A DNA stretch of 52,434 nucleotides from Akkermansia muciniphila (GCA_945900455.1 CAMDJH010000006.1:1-52434); one strand, 5' to 3'. Positions 1 to 9,060 are shown, numbered from the stretch's first letter. Numbers and translations: made by a program. Notes: generated from the sequence alone by a model not told the origin.

Positions 1-2
1 GG

Positions 3-1022
3 CTGCGTGCGCAATTTGGCACCAAGCGGAAGGACTACGTCGCCACGTTTGTCGAACCGTGGTTTCTCGGTCGACGGCTCGAACTCACCACCGAACTATT
101 TCACCGGGAACTGAACTACTACTCGGATAATTATGAGCAAGTGGAAACCGGTGCCCGCCTCGCCCTCCGAAAGGCGTTGCCGCATCATTTCGAAATTGGC
201 GGGAGCTATACCCTCGAAACCGTCGATATTAACCTCTCCGACTCCTACCGAGCCGCCTACGGGCCTTTTACCACGAACAGCGCCGGCCAGATAATTCCGA
301 ACCCGAATCGATCCGAAATCGTTCTGGAGCAAGGTCAACGATTGGTGTCCAAGGTGGGCACGACCGTAGCCCACGACACGCGGAATAACTTCCTACTTCC
401 CTCGCGCGGTCATCGTGCCGAGGTCATCGGAGAAATCGCCGGCGGTCCTCTGGGCGGCGATACCGACTTCTACAAAGTAGAATTCCGCGGCGCCCAGTAC
501 TGGAGTCCGACGGAACAGTTCAAATTCACATCGGGCCTCGAAGATTTCTTCAAGGGACACGTGCTGGAACTATCCGGCCGCCTCGGCGTCGTCGAGGCCT
601 ATGGGGATGGGGACCGCGGTCGCAAGGATCGCGTGCCCATGTTCGATCGGCATTTTCTCGGCGGTGCCTATTCCCTCCGCGGATCCAAATACCGCGAGGT
701 TGGCCCCCGCGATCTCGTCAGCAATGAACCTCTCGGCGGAGGGACCTACTGGTACGGGTCCGCCGACTACAGCGTCCCGATCATCGATCGTCTCCGTTTT
801 GCCGTTTTCTATGATGTCGGCATGGTTTACACCGACGCCTACAGCTTTGATCCCAAGCAATACCCCACCGGTCTCTACAACGACAACTACGGTGTCGGAC
901 TGCGCCTCAATCTGCCGATCGGCCCACTTCGGCTCGATTACGGTATCCCGATTAGCCGCGCCGAGGGTGCATCCTCCGGCGGGCGCTTCCAGTTCACCGT
1001 TGGCTACAGTCGCGATTTCTGA
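3..1022 (+). CDS. bamA: BamA/Omp85 outer-membrane assembly factor, C-terminal part
   Basis: This is the last 339 residues of a BamA-type protein, which inserts beta-barrel proteins into the outer membrane. The frame is already open at base 3, so the POTRA repeats and start lie upstream of the window. What is visible is the barrel domain: alternating amphipathic strands, the motif GGAYSLRGSKYREVGPRD (the conserved RGF/GPRD region of the barrel interior) around residue 220, and a final strand ending in FTVGYSRDF, with the terminal aromatic residue typical of the beta-signal. The next gene is a Skp/OmpH-like chaperone, as in many Gram-negative genomes, which supports the call. A plain Omp85 paralogue (TamA-like) is a less likely alternative. 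Confidence 0.9.
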   Translation: MRAQFGTKRKDYVATFVEPWFLGRRLELTTELFHRELNYYSDNYEQVETGARLALRKALPHHFEIGGSYTLETVDINLSDSYRAAYGPFTTNSAGQIIPNPNRSEIVLEQGQRLVSKVGTTVAHDTRNNFLLPSRGHRAEVIGEIAGGPLGGDTDFYKVEFRGAQYWSPTEQFKFTSGLEDFFKGHVLELSGRLGVVEAYGDGDRGRKDRVPMFDRHFLGGAYSLRGSKYREVGPRDLVSNEPLGGGTYWYGSADYSVPIIDRLRFAVFYDVGMVYTDAYSFDPKQYPTGLYNDNYGVGLRLNLPIGPLRLDYGIPISRAEGASSGGRFQFTVGYSRDF

Positions 1023-1045
1023 AATACTACGTCCCCTTTGTTGAC

Positions 1046-1657
1046 ATGAGCATCTCAAGAAACTGGATTCGATCCACCCTCACCGCCCTCACCGCCCTTT
1101 GGCTGACCGCCGCCCAGGCGGAAACGAAGTTTGCCCTCGTAAACCTCCAAAAGGTTTTCGATGGGTACTACAAGACGAAGCAAGCCAATGAAAGAATGCA
1201 GGAATCGAAGGGTAATTTCGAAAAATCTCGCCGAACCCTCGAAGACGACTACACCAAATCAAACGACGAATACCGAAAGACCATTGAAGGAACGTCGGAT
1301 CCGGCCATTTCCGCCGAGGAAAAGGACAAACGTACCAAGGAAGCCCAGCGGAAGCTCACGGAGTTGCAGACGATTCAACGCAGTATTCGGGACTTCGACG
1401 AGACCAGCAACCGTTCTCTCGGCGAGCAGATGCGCCGCATGCGCGATGCCATCCTTCGGGAAATCCAGGATGTTGTGGCGGAGAAAGGCAAGGCGGGCAA
1501 TTTCACCGCCGTGCTCGATAGCGGTGCCATGTCGGCCAACGTTGCCCCTGTCTTCATCTATACCAACGGCGAGAATGACCTCACCGACGCCGTCCTCTCT
1601 CAAATGAATGCGTCGGCCCCCGCCGATGCCCTCAAACCAAGGGGGGAAAAGAAGTAG
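1046..1657 (+). CDS. skp: OmpH/Skp family periplasmic chaperone
   Basis: A 203-residue exported protein of the OmpH/Skp family, which holds unfolded outer-membrane proteins in the periplasm for BamA. It has a signal peptide ending around LTAAQA (residue 26), followed by KFALVNLQKVFDGYYKTKQA, the usual first strand of Skp-like proteins. A long, highly charged coiled-coil segment covers roughly residues 45-140, with many K, E and R, and a short beta-strand tail follows. The ATG lies 23 bases after the bamA stop, so the two are probably co-transcribed. A strong terminator directly follows the gene. It is somewhat longer than E. coli Skp because of a charged C-terminal extension. Confidence 0.88.
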   Translation: MSISRNWIRSTLTALTALWLTAAQAETKFALVNLQKVFDGYYKTKQANERMQESKGNFEKSRRTLEDDYTKSNDEYRKTIEGTSDPAISAEEKDKRTKEAQRKLTELQTIQRSIRDFDETSNRSLGEQMRRMRDAILREIQDVVAEKGKAGNFTAVLDSGAMSANVAPVFIYTNGENDLTDAVLSQMNASAPADALKPRGEKK

Positions 1658-1684
1658 GGAAGGGCCGTTTCGCGCAATTTTTCA

Positions 1685-1714
1685 AACGGCATCGGCCTAC
1701 CGGTGCCGTTTTTT
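1685..1714 (+). terminator. Rho-independent terminator after bamA-skp
   Basis: An 11-bp stem (AACGGCATCGG paired with CCGGTGCCGTT, one G-U pair) with a four-base loop CCTA runs directly into a run of six T. It sits 28 bases after the Skp stop codon and closes the bamA-skp transcript. It also rules out the GTG at 1703 as the start of the next gene, since that codon lies inside the 3' arm. Confidence 0.85.
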
Positions 1715-1732
1715 CATAAACCCAACCTCGAA

Positions 1733-2428
1733 ATGACCACCGCCATTCTCGTCGCCGCCGGGCGGGGAACCCGCATGGGGCCCGACGTGGATAAACTGTT
1801 CCTGGAGGTTGGTGGTACGCCCATCGTTGCCCATACATGGCGATGCCTCGACCGGTCTCCAGAAATCGACCACGTGGTGTTGGTCATACGACCCGACCTC
1901 GAATCATCCTTTCGCGATCTTGCCCGGGCACACGTACACCCTTCCAAACCGTGGAGTCTTACCGGCGGGGGTCCGGAGCGACAAGACTCGGTTGCCAACG
2001 GACTCGCAGCCGTCCCCTCCGGGACGACCCTGGTGGCCATCCAGGACGGAGCCCGCCCTTGCACCTCGTTGCTAACTCTCCAGCGTTGCCTCGATTCCGC
2101 GCAACGAAGCGGAGCCAGCGTTGCCGCGCAACGGGCCGTGGACACCATCAAAGAGTCCAACGGCGGTTCCACCATCGCTCGACATCTCGACCGGAGCCGA
2201 CTCTGGACCGTGCAAACACCGCAGTGCTTCCGCTTGGAAATCATCCGCCGAGCCCTGGCCGCGGTCCACGAGAAGGGTCTCCTGATAACCGACGACACCG
2301 CGGCCTGCGATCTCATCGGCCAACCGGTGGAACTCGTCGAATGCGCGGACCCTAACCCGAAGGTAACGACTCCCGGCGACCTCCCATGGATTGATCTCTT
2401 ACTTCACGGTGCCAACACCGCCCGGTGA
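1733..2428 (+). CDS. ispD: 2-C-methyl-D-erythritol 4-phosphate cytidylyltransferase
   Basis: IspD makes CDP-methylerythritol from MEP and CTP in the non-mevalonate isoprenoid pathway. The protein (231 residues, normal for the family) opens with TTAILVAAGRGTRMG, the nucleotide-binding loop, followed by the K of DKLFLEVGGTPI. Also visible are GGGPERQDSVANGL, IQDGARP, ITDDTAACD and the closing NPKVTTPGDL, all in family order. I chose the ATG at 1733 because it places the nucleotide-binding loop at the N-terminus as usual and because the upstream GTG is within a terminator. The gene stands alone, between the bamA-skp terminator and a convergent gene. No ispF is adjacent. Confidence 0.92.
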   Translation: MTTAILVAAGRGTRMGPDVDKLFLEVGGTPIVAHTWRCLDRSPEIDHVVLVIRPDLESSFRDLARAHVHPSKPWSLTGGGPERQDSVANGLAAVPSGTTLVAIQDGARPCTSLLTLQRCLDSAQRSGASVAAQRAVDTIKESNGGSTIARHLDRSRLWTVQTPQCFRLEIIRRALAAVHEKGLLITDDTAACDLIGQPVELVECADPNPKVTTPGDLPWIDLLLHGANTAR

Positions 2429-2534
2429 GAGTGAGGGGCCGAGTCTCCCAACTCCCGGCGAGTGTTCCCAGTAACCCCGCGCATACGGCTCGGGATTGAT
2501 CTCCGGTCCCGATCGATGCGGGTGTGTTCCCCAC

Positions 2535-3968
2535 TCAAAGCACTCTCACCAGATCGGCAATTGCCCATGAACTCGTCGAGACTGATAGTTCCTCTGCGGC
2601 GCGACCGTGCCGCCAGACCGCATAGCGGAGCACCTTTTCGACCCCCGACTGTAACGCCGGCTGGGCGAGAAGTCCGGCAATGAATCCCGCCAACACATCC
2701 CCGCTTCCACCCTGCGCAAGACCCGGGTCGCCGCTGCTATTGATGCTAATCGTCCCGGCCGATCGCCCCACCAACGTCTGGTGCCCCTTTAACACCACCC
2801 AGCAGTTTCCGAACCGTTGGGAAATACGGCGCAACGCGTCCGAACGGTTTTGCTCCACGGCATCCACGGAACATTTCAACAGACGCGCCGCCTCCCCCGG
2901 ATGCGGCGTCACAATCCGTGTCGTCGCCGACGCCATCGCGGTCTCCGGCAACCAATCGAGCGAACTGGCATCGACCACCACCGGAGCCGGCGCGGAGATC
3001 CACGCCGCAAGAAATTTCTTCTCGCAAAGGACTCGAGCCGCCCCCGACGCGAGACCCGGTCCAAAAAGCCAGGCTGTTGCTCTTGCAGGTTCGGGCAGTT
3101 CCCCACTTCCCACCACCACCGGGCGCACCATCACCTGCTGCATCTGCGACGCAACCGGACCGTACACCTCCGGAAGGGTCTCCAACGTGATTAAGCCAGG
3201 CCGTGCACGCAGCGCCCCCCAGCCCGCCAGAACGGCTGCCCCGTGATAGCCGAGCGAGCCGGCTAGGATTCGCAAGTGACCCAAGTCTCCCTTGTTCACG
3301 TCGACGTCGCGCGGCGAGGGGAAATCGGCGAAATCATCCGATTCGACCCAAACAAGTCGGTCGGTTGCCGGAACTCCAACGAGTCCCACGTCGCGAGCCA
3401 GTTCGAGGCGTCCGACAAGGGCGGACGCACCCGGAGTCAGGAGCCCGGCCTTCGGTGCCCCAATGGTTAGCGTTATTGCCGCCTTCACCACACTCCCAAG
3501 GGCCGTGCCCGTATTCGCATCCAATCCCGAGGGAATGTCGACGGCCAATACGGGCCGCCCGCTCGAATTAATCCGGTCGATCAGCCGATTCCAGGGCTCG
3601 CTCAATGCACGATTCAGTCCGATGCCAAACAGACCATCCACAATCCATGCCGGCCGTCGTCGCAGCGCATCGACAAGAGCCAACCCATCGGCCTCCGGCT
3701 CGGTCACGGACACGAGTTGCCAACTTCTTCCGGCACGTTCCTCGGTCGAAATCGAATCCAGAAAGCGAACTGCCGCCCGGGCGTCGTTGCCGTTGTTCCC
3801 GCGGCCTGCCAAGAATAAGATCCAAGAGCCCGGGGGAGCCAGGCCCAACACGCGATCGGCAATCCGACGGCCGACCTGGTCAATGACCGCTTGAGGCAGC
3901 ACGCCAGCGGACCACGTGGCCTCTTCCCACGTTCGCATTGCTTCGACAGTGACCACCGGAATCGCCAT
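2535..3968 (-). CDS. nnrD: Bifunctional NAD(P)H-hydrate epimerase / ADP-dependent dehydratase
   Basis: A 477-residue two-domain enzyme that repairs damaged, hydrated NAD(P)H. The N-terminal half is a YjeF-N epimerase: AGRGNNGNDARAAVRFL, where the usual second G of NNGGD is N, then VDGLFGIGLNRAL and AVDIPSGLDANTG. The C-terminal half (from about residue 225) is a ribokinase-like dehydratase with KGDLGHLRILAGSLGYHGAA, TPHPGEAARLL, VVLKGHQTLVG and the ADP-site motif GLAQGGSGDVLAGFIAGLL. The start MAIPVVTVEAMR matches the family N-terminus; the open frame continues upstream into the neighbouring gene but without family sequence. It lies 20 bases downstream of the sigma-54 regulator, so the two probably share a transcript. 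Confidence 0.92.
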   Translation of the reverse strand: MAIPVVTVEAMRTWEEATWSAGVLPQAVIDQVGRRIADRVLGLAPPGSWILFLAGRGNNGNDARAAVRFLDSISTEERAGRSWQLVSVTEPEADGLALVDALRRRPAWIVDGLFGIGLNRALSEPWNRLIDRINSSGRPVLAVDIPSGLDANTGTALGSVVKAAITLTIGAPKAGLLTPGASALVGRLELARDVGLVGVPATDRLVWVESDDFADFPSPRDVDVNKGDLGHLRILAGSLGYHGAAVLAGWGALRARPGLITLETLPEVYGPVASQMQQVMVRPVVVGSGELPEPARATAWLFGPGLASGAARVLCEKKFLAAWISAPAPVVVDASSLDWLPETAMASATTRIVTPHPGEAARLLKCSVDAVEQNRSDALRRISQRFGNCWVVLKGHQTLVGRSAGTISINSSGDPGLAQGGSGDVLAGFIAGLLAQPALQSGVEKVLRYAVWRHGRAAEELSVSTSSWAIADLVRVL

Positions 3969-3988
3969 GGGAACTTTCGTCTGAGTTT

Positions 3989-5434
3989 CTATCCAATATT
4001 GAGCTCCTGCCGAATCTCGAATTTCTCGATTCGCTTCCGAAGAGTGGCCCGCGTGATGCCCAACAGCTTCGACGCGTGCACCTGGTTTCCCCGCGTTTCT
4101 CGCAGCGCCTCGACCACCAAAACCCGTTCCACTGCGGGGATCAACTTGAGTTGGGGATCCACCCGTGCCTGTCGGAACATCGCGCGCGCGAGCGTCACCA
4201 GGCTCGGGACATCTTCCCGCGCCCCGCTCGCCCCCTGGGGCATCCCCGACTCCGTTGTCATCACCTCCGTTTTTCCAACGATTTCGGCGGGAAGATCCGC
4301 CGGAAGGAGCGTCGGGCCCTTCGACACCACCAACGCTCGCCGAATGACGTTTTCGAGTTCTCGCACATTGCCAGGCCACGGATAGGCCTCCAACCGCGTG
4401 AGGGTGTCGGAGCCCACAGCTTTCGGTGGGCCACTCCCGACCAATTTTCTCAGGAAATAGTCCACCAAAAGCCGGATGTCCTCCTTCCGTTCCCGCAAGG
4501 GTGGCAGTTGCAGGCGAACCACGTTCAGTCGATAAAATAGGTCCTCGCGGAACCGGTTTTCGGTAACCGCTTTCTCCAGAAGCTTGTTCGTCGCGGCAAT
4601 CACCCGGACATCCACTGTCACCGTCTGGTTACCACCCACCCGCTCAAAGGTACCCTCCTGCAGCACCCGAAGAATTCGCGTCTGTGTGGCCGGTGACATG
4701 TCGCCAATTTCATCCAAAAAAAGTGTTCCTCGATGGCATTGCTCGAATTTTCCAATTCGCTGGCTAGTGGCTCCGGTAAATGCGCCTTTCTCATGACCAA
4801 ACAATTCACTCTCCAGGAGATTCTCCGCGAGAGCCGCACAATTGATCGCTAGAAATGACTGCGCACTCCGACGGCTATGGTGATAGATCGCCCTCGCCAC
4901 CAGCTCTTTTCCCGTTCCACTTTCGCCCGTGATCAGTGCCGTGGCATCACTGCCCGCCAGTTGACCGATCAGCTTGAACACATTCTGCATCGCCTCGCTG
5001 CGTCCAACCACTCCAACTTCGTAATCCTCCCGTGAAAGGCTGGGCTGCAAGGTGACCGCCTCCCGCATATCGCGCGATGCCTTCAAGGCGGCAGCGATCA
5101 GCGCCTTGAGCTTCGGAATGTCAAAGGGCTTCAGAAGATAATCAAACGCCCCCAACTTCATCGCCTCGATCGCCGTCTGTGTCGTGCCATACGCGGTCAT
5201 TAGGATGACTGGCACCTTGGCATCGAGTTGGCGCAGTCGGCGCAAGGTTTCCAGGCCGTTGATTCCCGCCATTCGCACGTCCGAAACCACGATATCGGGC
5301 CGCACCTGTGCGAAAAGCTTCAGACCCTCTTCGCCACCGGAGGCCGTGTGAATCGCCAACTCGGTGGAGGCGAACAGCCTCCGAAACGAGTATTGCACGT
5401 CCGCTTCGTCATCGATCAGGAGCAGTTTTTCCAT
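3989..5434 (-). CDS. Sigma-54-dependent response regulator, NtrC family
   Basis: A 481-residue transcription activator with the full NtrC layout. The receiver domain (1-120) has LLLIDDEADVQYSF, the phospho-acceptor Asp in PDIVVSDVRMAG and the Lys in LLKPFDIPKLK. The AAA+ domain (about 145-390) has Walker A GESGTGKELVARAI, the sigma-54 contact loop GAFTGA and Walker B LFLDEIGDM. A Fis-type helix-turn-helix lies at the end (NQVHASKLLGITRATLRKR). The ATG at 5434 places the receiver at the N-terminus. No histidine kinase is present in the window, so it is an orphan here. It is divergent from cstA, with 149 bases between the starts, which makes cstA a possible target, but I found no -24/-12 promoter with correct spacing. 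Confidence 0.9.
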   Translation of the reverse strand: MEKLLLIDDEADVQYSFRRLFASTELAIHTASGGEEGLKLFAQVRPDIVVSDVRMAGINGLETLRRLRQLDAKVPVILMTAYGTTQTAIEAMKLGAFDYLLKPFDIPKLKALIAAALKASRDMREAVTLQPSLSREDYEVGVVGRSEAMQNVFKLIGQLAGSDATALITGESGTGKELVARAIYHHSRRSAQSFLAINCAALAENLLESELFGHEKGAFTGATSQRIGKFEQCHRGTLFLDEIGDMSPATQTRILRVLQEGTFERVGGNQTVTVDVRVIAATNKLLEKAVTENRFREDLFYRLNVVRLQLPPLRERKEDIRLLVDYFLRKLVGSGPPKAVGSDTLTRLEAYPWPGNVRELENVIRRALVVSKGPTLLPADLPAEIVGKTEVMTTESGMPQGASGAREDVPSLVTLARAMFRQARVDPQLKLIPAVERVLVVEALRETRGNQVHASKLLGITRATLRKRIEKFEIRQELNIG

Positions 5435-5583
5435 TTGTAGAGCGCCCAGTTCCACTCGGCCCCTCACCGGTACCACATTGCATCGATACCCACGAGGATT
5501 CATCGGGCAAAATGGCGGAAAATCCTGCAGAACTGGGTAGAGAAATGCTTGTATCTTCCCGGCCGGGCTGGAATCTCGCACGA

Positions 5584-7989
5584 ATGCGTCTCCTTATGAA
5601 GACCAGTCTCTGGTTGGTGATCGCCGGATTGGGAACGGCCGCCTACGCCAAAATCACCATGACCCGGGGCGAACCGCTCAATTCCGGGTACCTCGTGCTC
5701 GCGGCCCTGTGCACCTATGCCATCGGCTATCGGTTCTACTCCAAATGGATCGCGACCGCCGCCCTGGCGCTGGACGACCGCCGGGCAACCCCGTGTGAAG
5801 TCCATGAGGATGGACGAGATTTCGTCAAGACGCACCCGTGGATCGTCTTCGGGCATCACTTCGCGGCGATTTCCGGCCCGGGTCCGCTCGTCGGTCCTGT
5901 CCTGGCCGCTCAATTTGGGTATCTGCCAGGGACACTCTGGATCCTCATCGGTGTTGTTTTGGGCGGTGCGGTGCAGGATTTCATCATCCTGGCTGCGTCC
6001 ATCCGTAGGAATGGCCGCTCGCTCGGGCAAATGGTTCGCGACGAAATTGGGTCGCTCGCCGGTACCGTGGCTCTCGTCGCAATCTTGGCCATCATGGTTA
6101 TTCTCCTGGCGGTGCTTGGACTGGTGGTCGTAAAGACCCTGGCAGAAAGTCCGTGGGGAGTATTTACCGTGGGCGCAACAATCCCCGTCGCTTTCTTCCT
6201 CGGGTGTTATCTTCGCTGGTGGCGACCCGGGCAAACCCTCGAGGCATCGGTGATTGGTGTCTTGCTCCTCATCGCATCGGTTTGGGGCGGACAATACATT
6301 CATTCCCATGAAAATCTCGCCCGCCTTCTCACCTTCGGTCCGGAACCGCTTGCATGGGGAATCATTGCGTACGGCATCGCCGCGAGCATTCTGCCGGTCT
6401 GGCTGCTGCTCGCCCCCAGGGATTACCTGAGCACGTTCATGAAACTCGGTACGATCGTCGCCCTGGCGCTCGGTGTCCTCCTTGTCTTGCCCTCGATGAA
6501 GATGCCACCCGTTACGCGTTTCATCGATGGCTCCGGATTGGTGGTCGCCGGCAAATTGTTCCCCTTTTGCTTTATCACCATTGCCTGCGGGGCAATCAGC
6601 GGTTTTCACGCACTGATATCGAGCGGCATTACGCCGAAAATCATAACGCGGGAAGCGCACGCCCGTTCCGTTGGATACGGCGCAATGTGCCTGGAATCAC
6701 TCGTGGCCATCATGGCGATGATCTCGGCGTGCACTTTGGATCCAGGAATTTACCTGTCGATGAATGTGAAAGGCACCGGTGCGACCGCGGCTGCCGTCGC
6801 CGCCGATACGGTAGCCAAAGTGAATGCCACCGGATTTCTCGTCGACACGTCGACGATGGATTCACTCGCTCGTCAGATGGGCGAAAAGTCCCTGTACGGG
6901 CGCACGGGAGGCGCCGCCACTCTGGCGGTCGGGATGGCAGGCATCTTCTCCCAGGTCACCGGCGGGCGTGGGAGTGATTTATGGTATCACTTCGCGATCA
7001 TGTTCGAGGCTTTGTTTATTCTGACCACCCTCGATGCAGGGACGCGCGTTGGCCGATATCTGCTGCAGGATTTTCTCGGCCACCTTCGCCCGTCTCTCGG
7101 CAACACCCGATCACTCCCGGCCAATGCGCTCGCCAGTGCGCTGGTGGTCGGAGGTTGGGGATTCTTCCTGATTCAGGGAGTCCGCGACCCACTCGGAGGG
7201 ATAAATTCATTATGGCCGCTCTTTGGGATTGCCAATCAACTTCTCGCGGGCATCGCACTTTGTTTGGGAACCACGGTCCTTCTAAAAACCGCCCTCGGCC
7301 GACGCAACCGCCAACCCGCCAACCCCATCGGCATCACGAACTCACCGGCGCTCGCTTGCGTGACCTTGGTGCCCTTGTGCTGGCTCCTGGCGGTCACGTT
7401 TACGGCCGGTGTCCAAAAAATGTTTCACCCCTCCCCCCGGATCGGGTTCCTTGCTGCCGCGGATGTCCAGAAACCGATCATCGCCGAAGCTCAATCGCGG
7501 TTGACACAACTCGCCGGAGCGGCCGATTCCCCTCCGTCCGTCGCCGCACGCAACCAATTGCGCACAGCCAGCCGTCTTCGCTTTAACAACCACTTGGATT
7601 TCGTCGTCACGGGAATCTTCCTGGCACTCGCCGCCGCCATCGTCGGAATTTCGGCCCTCGAATGGCTCAAGCTCCTCAATGGAAGACGAGCCCCTACTCT
7701 CACAGAAACTGCCGCAGTCTGGCTTCCCGACTCCGCCCTCCGGCCCGCAAGCCCTTTGCCAGTGCTGGGTACCGCCACATTGGTGATGTCGCTCGCCCGG
7801 GAATTATCCGGCGAAACGGCCATCGACCGATTGCAGTCCCAGGCGTGCCAGCATGATGCGGCAAGAATCTCCACCCGTGTCGTTATTGACCTTCCCGAGG
7901 TCCGCGCCGCGGTCTATCGAGATTCACGCGCACATGCCTATGTCGCCGCTGCCGAACAACGCTTCGAAGGCATCAACCGCTGCTGCTGA
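5584..7989 (+). CDS. cstA: Carbon starvation protein CstA (peptide/pyruvate transporter family)
   Basis: A large integral membrane protein of the CstA family, whose characterised members import pyruvate or peptides when carbon is scarce. Many hydrophobic helices are visible, together with the family signatures DGRDFVKTHPWIVFGHHFAA, ISGPGPLVGPVLAAQFGYLP, GGAVQDFIILAASIRR and MFEALFILTTLDAGTRVGRY. The C-terminal part (after about residue 600) holds the additional hydrophobic segments and a soluble tail of about 110 residues. With the ATG at 5584 the protein has 801 residues; ATGs at 5545 and 5596 are also possible, as there is no clear ribosome-binding site. It is divergent from an NtrC-type regulator and 5 bases upstream of nadD. 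Confidence 0.9.
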   Translation: MRLLMKTSLWLVIAGLGTAAYAKITMTRGEPLNSGYLVLAALCTYAIGYRFYSKWIATAALALDDRRATPCEVHEDGRDFVKTHPWIVFGHHFAAISGPGPLVGPVLAAQFGYLPGTLWILIGVVLGGAVQDFIILAASIRRNGRSLGQMVRDEIGSLAGTVALVAILAIMVILLAVLGLVVVKTLAESPWGVFTVGATIPVAFFLGCYLRWWRPGQTLEASVIGVLLLIASVWGGQYIHSHENLARLLTFGPEPLAWGIIAYGIAASILPVWLLLAPRDYLSTFMKLGTIVALALGVLLVLPSMKMPPVTRFIDGSGLVVAGKLFPFCFITIACGAISGFHALISSGITPKIITREAHARSVGYGAMCLESLVAIMAMISACTLDPGIYLSMNVKGTGATAAAVAADTVAKVNATGFLVDTSTMDSLARQMGEKSLYGRTGGAATLAVGMAGIFSQVTGGRGSDLWYHFAIMFEALFILTTLDAGTRVGRYLLQDFLGHLRPSLGNTRSLPANALASALVVGGWGFFLIQGVRDPLGGINSLWPLFGIANQLLAGIALCLGTTVLLKTALGRRNRQPANPIGITNSPALACVTLVPLCWLLAVTFTAGVQKMFHPSPRIGFLAAADVQKPIIAEAQSRLTQLAGAADSPPSVAARNQLRTASRLRFNNHLDFVVTGIFLALAAAIVGISALEWLKLLNGRRAPTLTETAAVWLPDSALRPASPLPVLGTATLVMSLARELSGETAIDRLQSQACQHDAARISTRVVIDLPEVRAAVYRDSRAHAYVAAAEQRFEGINRCC

Positions 7990-7994
7990 ATCCA

Positions 7995-8585
7995 ATGCCA
8001 ACACTCGGATTATTCGGCGGCTCCTTCGATCCGCTGCATCTGGGCCACTTGCTGGTCGCCCAGGCAGCCCTCGAGGAGTTGTCTCTCGACCGCCTTGTTT
8101 TCCTTCCGGCGGCCCAATCCCCCTTCAAGCCGGGCACAACGCCCGCACCCGCCTCCGCCCGCCTCCGCATGCTCCGCCAATCGCTCGCGGGTCAGACTCG
8201 GATGGCCGTGGATGACATGGAAATCCGACGGGGCGGCGTCAGCTTTACCGCGGAATCCTGCCGTGAATTCTCGCGTCGTCATCCCGGTTCGCGACTGTTC
8301 TGGCTGATTGGGGCTGACCACGTCCCAACCTTACCCTTGTGGAGGGACGCGGAACAGCTCGCTCAAATCGTGGAATTCATTGTCATACCGCGCCCCGGCG
8401 AACCGTCGGCAGCATTACCGCTTCCCTACCGCCTCCATCCACTCTGCGGCTGGCCTCTCAAAGTTTCGTCATCAAAAATTCGGGATCGAATCAAATCGGG
8501 CCTGCCCATCCAACACCTCGTCCCCTCGGTCGTCGCAGAACAGATCGAACGCGAAGATCTGTATCGCTCAATATCACCGCGTTAA
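7995..8585 (+). CDS. nadD: Nicotinate-nucleotide adenylyltransferase
   Basis: NadD joins nicotinate mononucleotide and ATP to give deamido-NAD in NAD biosynthesis. The 196-residue protein has the nucleotidyl-transferase N-terminus LGLFGGSFDPLHLGHLLVA (HxGH motif HLGH), the mid-protein WLIGADHVPTLPLWRD and the C-terminal SSSKIRDRIKSG (SSTxIR class), followed by VPSVVAEQIEREDLY. Length and motif order are normal. Its start is only 5 bases after the cstA stop, so it is probably translated from the cstA transcript. Its stop overlaps the stop of the convergent small gene by four bases (a shared TTAA). Confidence 0.93.
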   Translation: MPTLGLFGGSFDPLHLGHLLVAQAALEELSLDRLVFLPAAQSPFKPGTTPAPASARLRMLRQSLAGQTRMAVDDMEIRRGGVSFTAESCREFSRRHPGSRLFWLIGADHVPTLPLWRDAEQLAQIVEFIVIPRPGEPSAALPLPYRLHPLCGWPLKVSSSKIRDRIKSGLPIQHLVPSVVAEQIEREDLYRSISPR

Positions 8586-8866
8586 CCCGTCGCATCTCCC
8601 CGCGCGCGCGCTTTCTTGGCATCGCGATCCATCTCCAATTTTTCCTTTTCCGCAGCAAATCCAGCGCGGATTTGCTGGACCTTTTCCCCGTCCCCGGCCG
8701 CTTGTGCCACCACCAGCTCGTCCTGCATTCGCAATTCCTTTTCAGCCGTCCGGGCCCGACAGATCGATTCGATCTCCGCGAGTTCCTTTTTTTGGGCAGC
8801 CGTCAATGTTTTCGTCGGCGCAGCCTTACTGAGCCGTTCCATCGCAAGTTCAAAAGCAGACTTCAT
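8582..8866 (-). CDS. Small conserved charged coiled-coil protein, function unknown
   Basis: A 94-residue soluble protein beginning MKSAFELAMERLSKAAPTKT and consisting largely of a charged helix (AQKKELAEIESICRARTAEK, then further E/K/R-rich heptads). It has no signal peptide, membrane segment or Cys-His cluster. Short proteins of this type, with the SAFELAMERL opening, are to my knowledge common in Verrucomicrobiota and Planctomycetota, but no function is known. I chose the internal ATG at 8866 because it gives the recognisable N-terminus; a longer frame starts at 8974 inside the neighbouring hairpin repeat and is not credible. It overlaps the nadD stop by four bases. Confidence 0.72.
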   Translation of the reverse strand: MKSAFELAMERLSKAAPTKTLTAAQKKELAEIESICRARTAEKELRMQDELVVAQAAGDGEKVQQIRAGFAAEKEKLEMDRDAKKARARGDATG

Positions 8867-8950
8867 GGGATGCAATGTGCCCCGATTCGGTCCCCGTATG
8901 AAGAACCAATTCTCCGGGCTCAGCTCAGGCGGTGCGTCCCGACGTTGTTG

Positions 8951-9060
8951 GTAGAGGTTGTCGCGCTGCGACAACCCCGCCCGCGTATAGCAGGCGGACA
9001 GAGCGCGGTTCGTGCCGCGCCTGAACGGCGCGGGGACGCCGCAGCGCGGCGTCCGCTACC
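8951..9060. repeat. Intergenic element with three consecutive GC-rich hairpins
   Basis: Three perfect hairpins lie in 100 bases: 8956-8976 (GGTTGTCGC, loop GCT), 9015-9033 (CCGCGCC, loop TGAAC) and 9034-9054 (GGACGCCG, loop CAGCG). The block is bounded by GGTAG at 8951 and its inverse CTACC at 9056. It lies between a small gene and an SGNH-hydrolase gene, both on the minus strand. The shape is that of a REP/MITE-like dispersed repeat. It could also act as a terminator-like or mRNA-stabilising structure. Only one copy is present in this window. Confidence 0.6.

Noticed and set aside
1703-1732. GTG start 30 bases upstream of the ispD ATG
   Set aside because: It lies inside the 3' arm of a strong terminator hairpin, and the extra residues are not part of the family; the ATG at 1733 gives the usual N-terminus.
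5435-5583. A sigma-54 promoter between the NtrC-type regulator and cstA
   Set aside because: GG and GC pairs occur, but spacings of 9 or 11 bases break the required GG-N10-GC pattern.
5500-6660. Antisense open frame of 386 codons across cstA
   Set aside because: Its composition (excess R, D, Q, H and no hydrophobic core) is that of a shadow of a membrane-protein gene.
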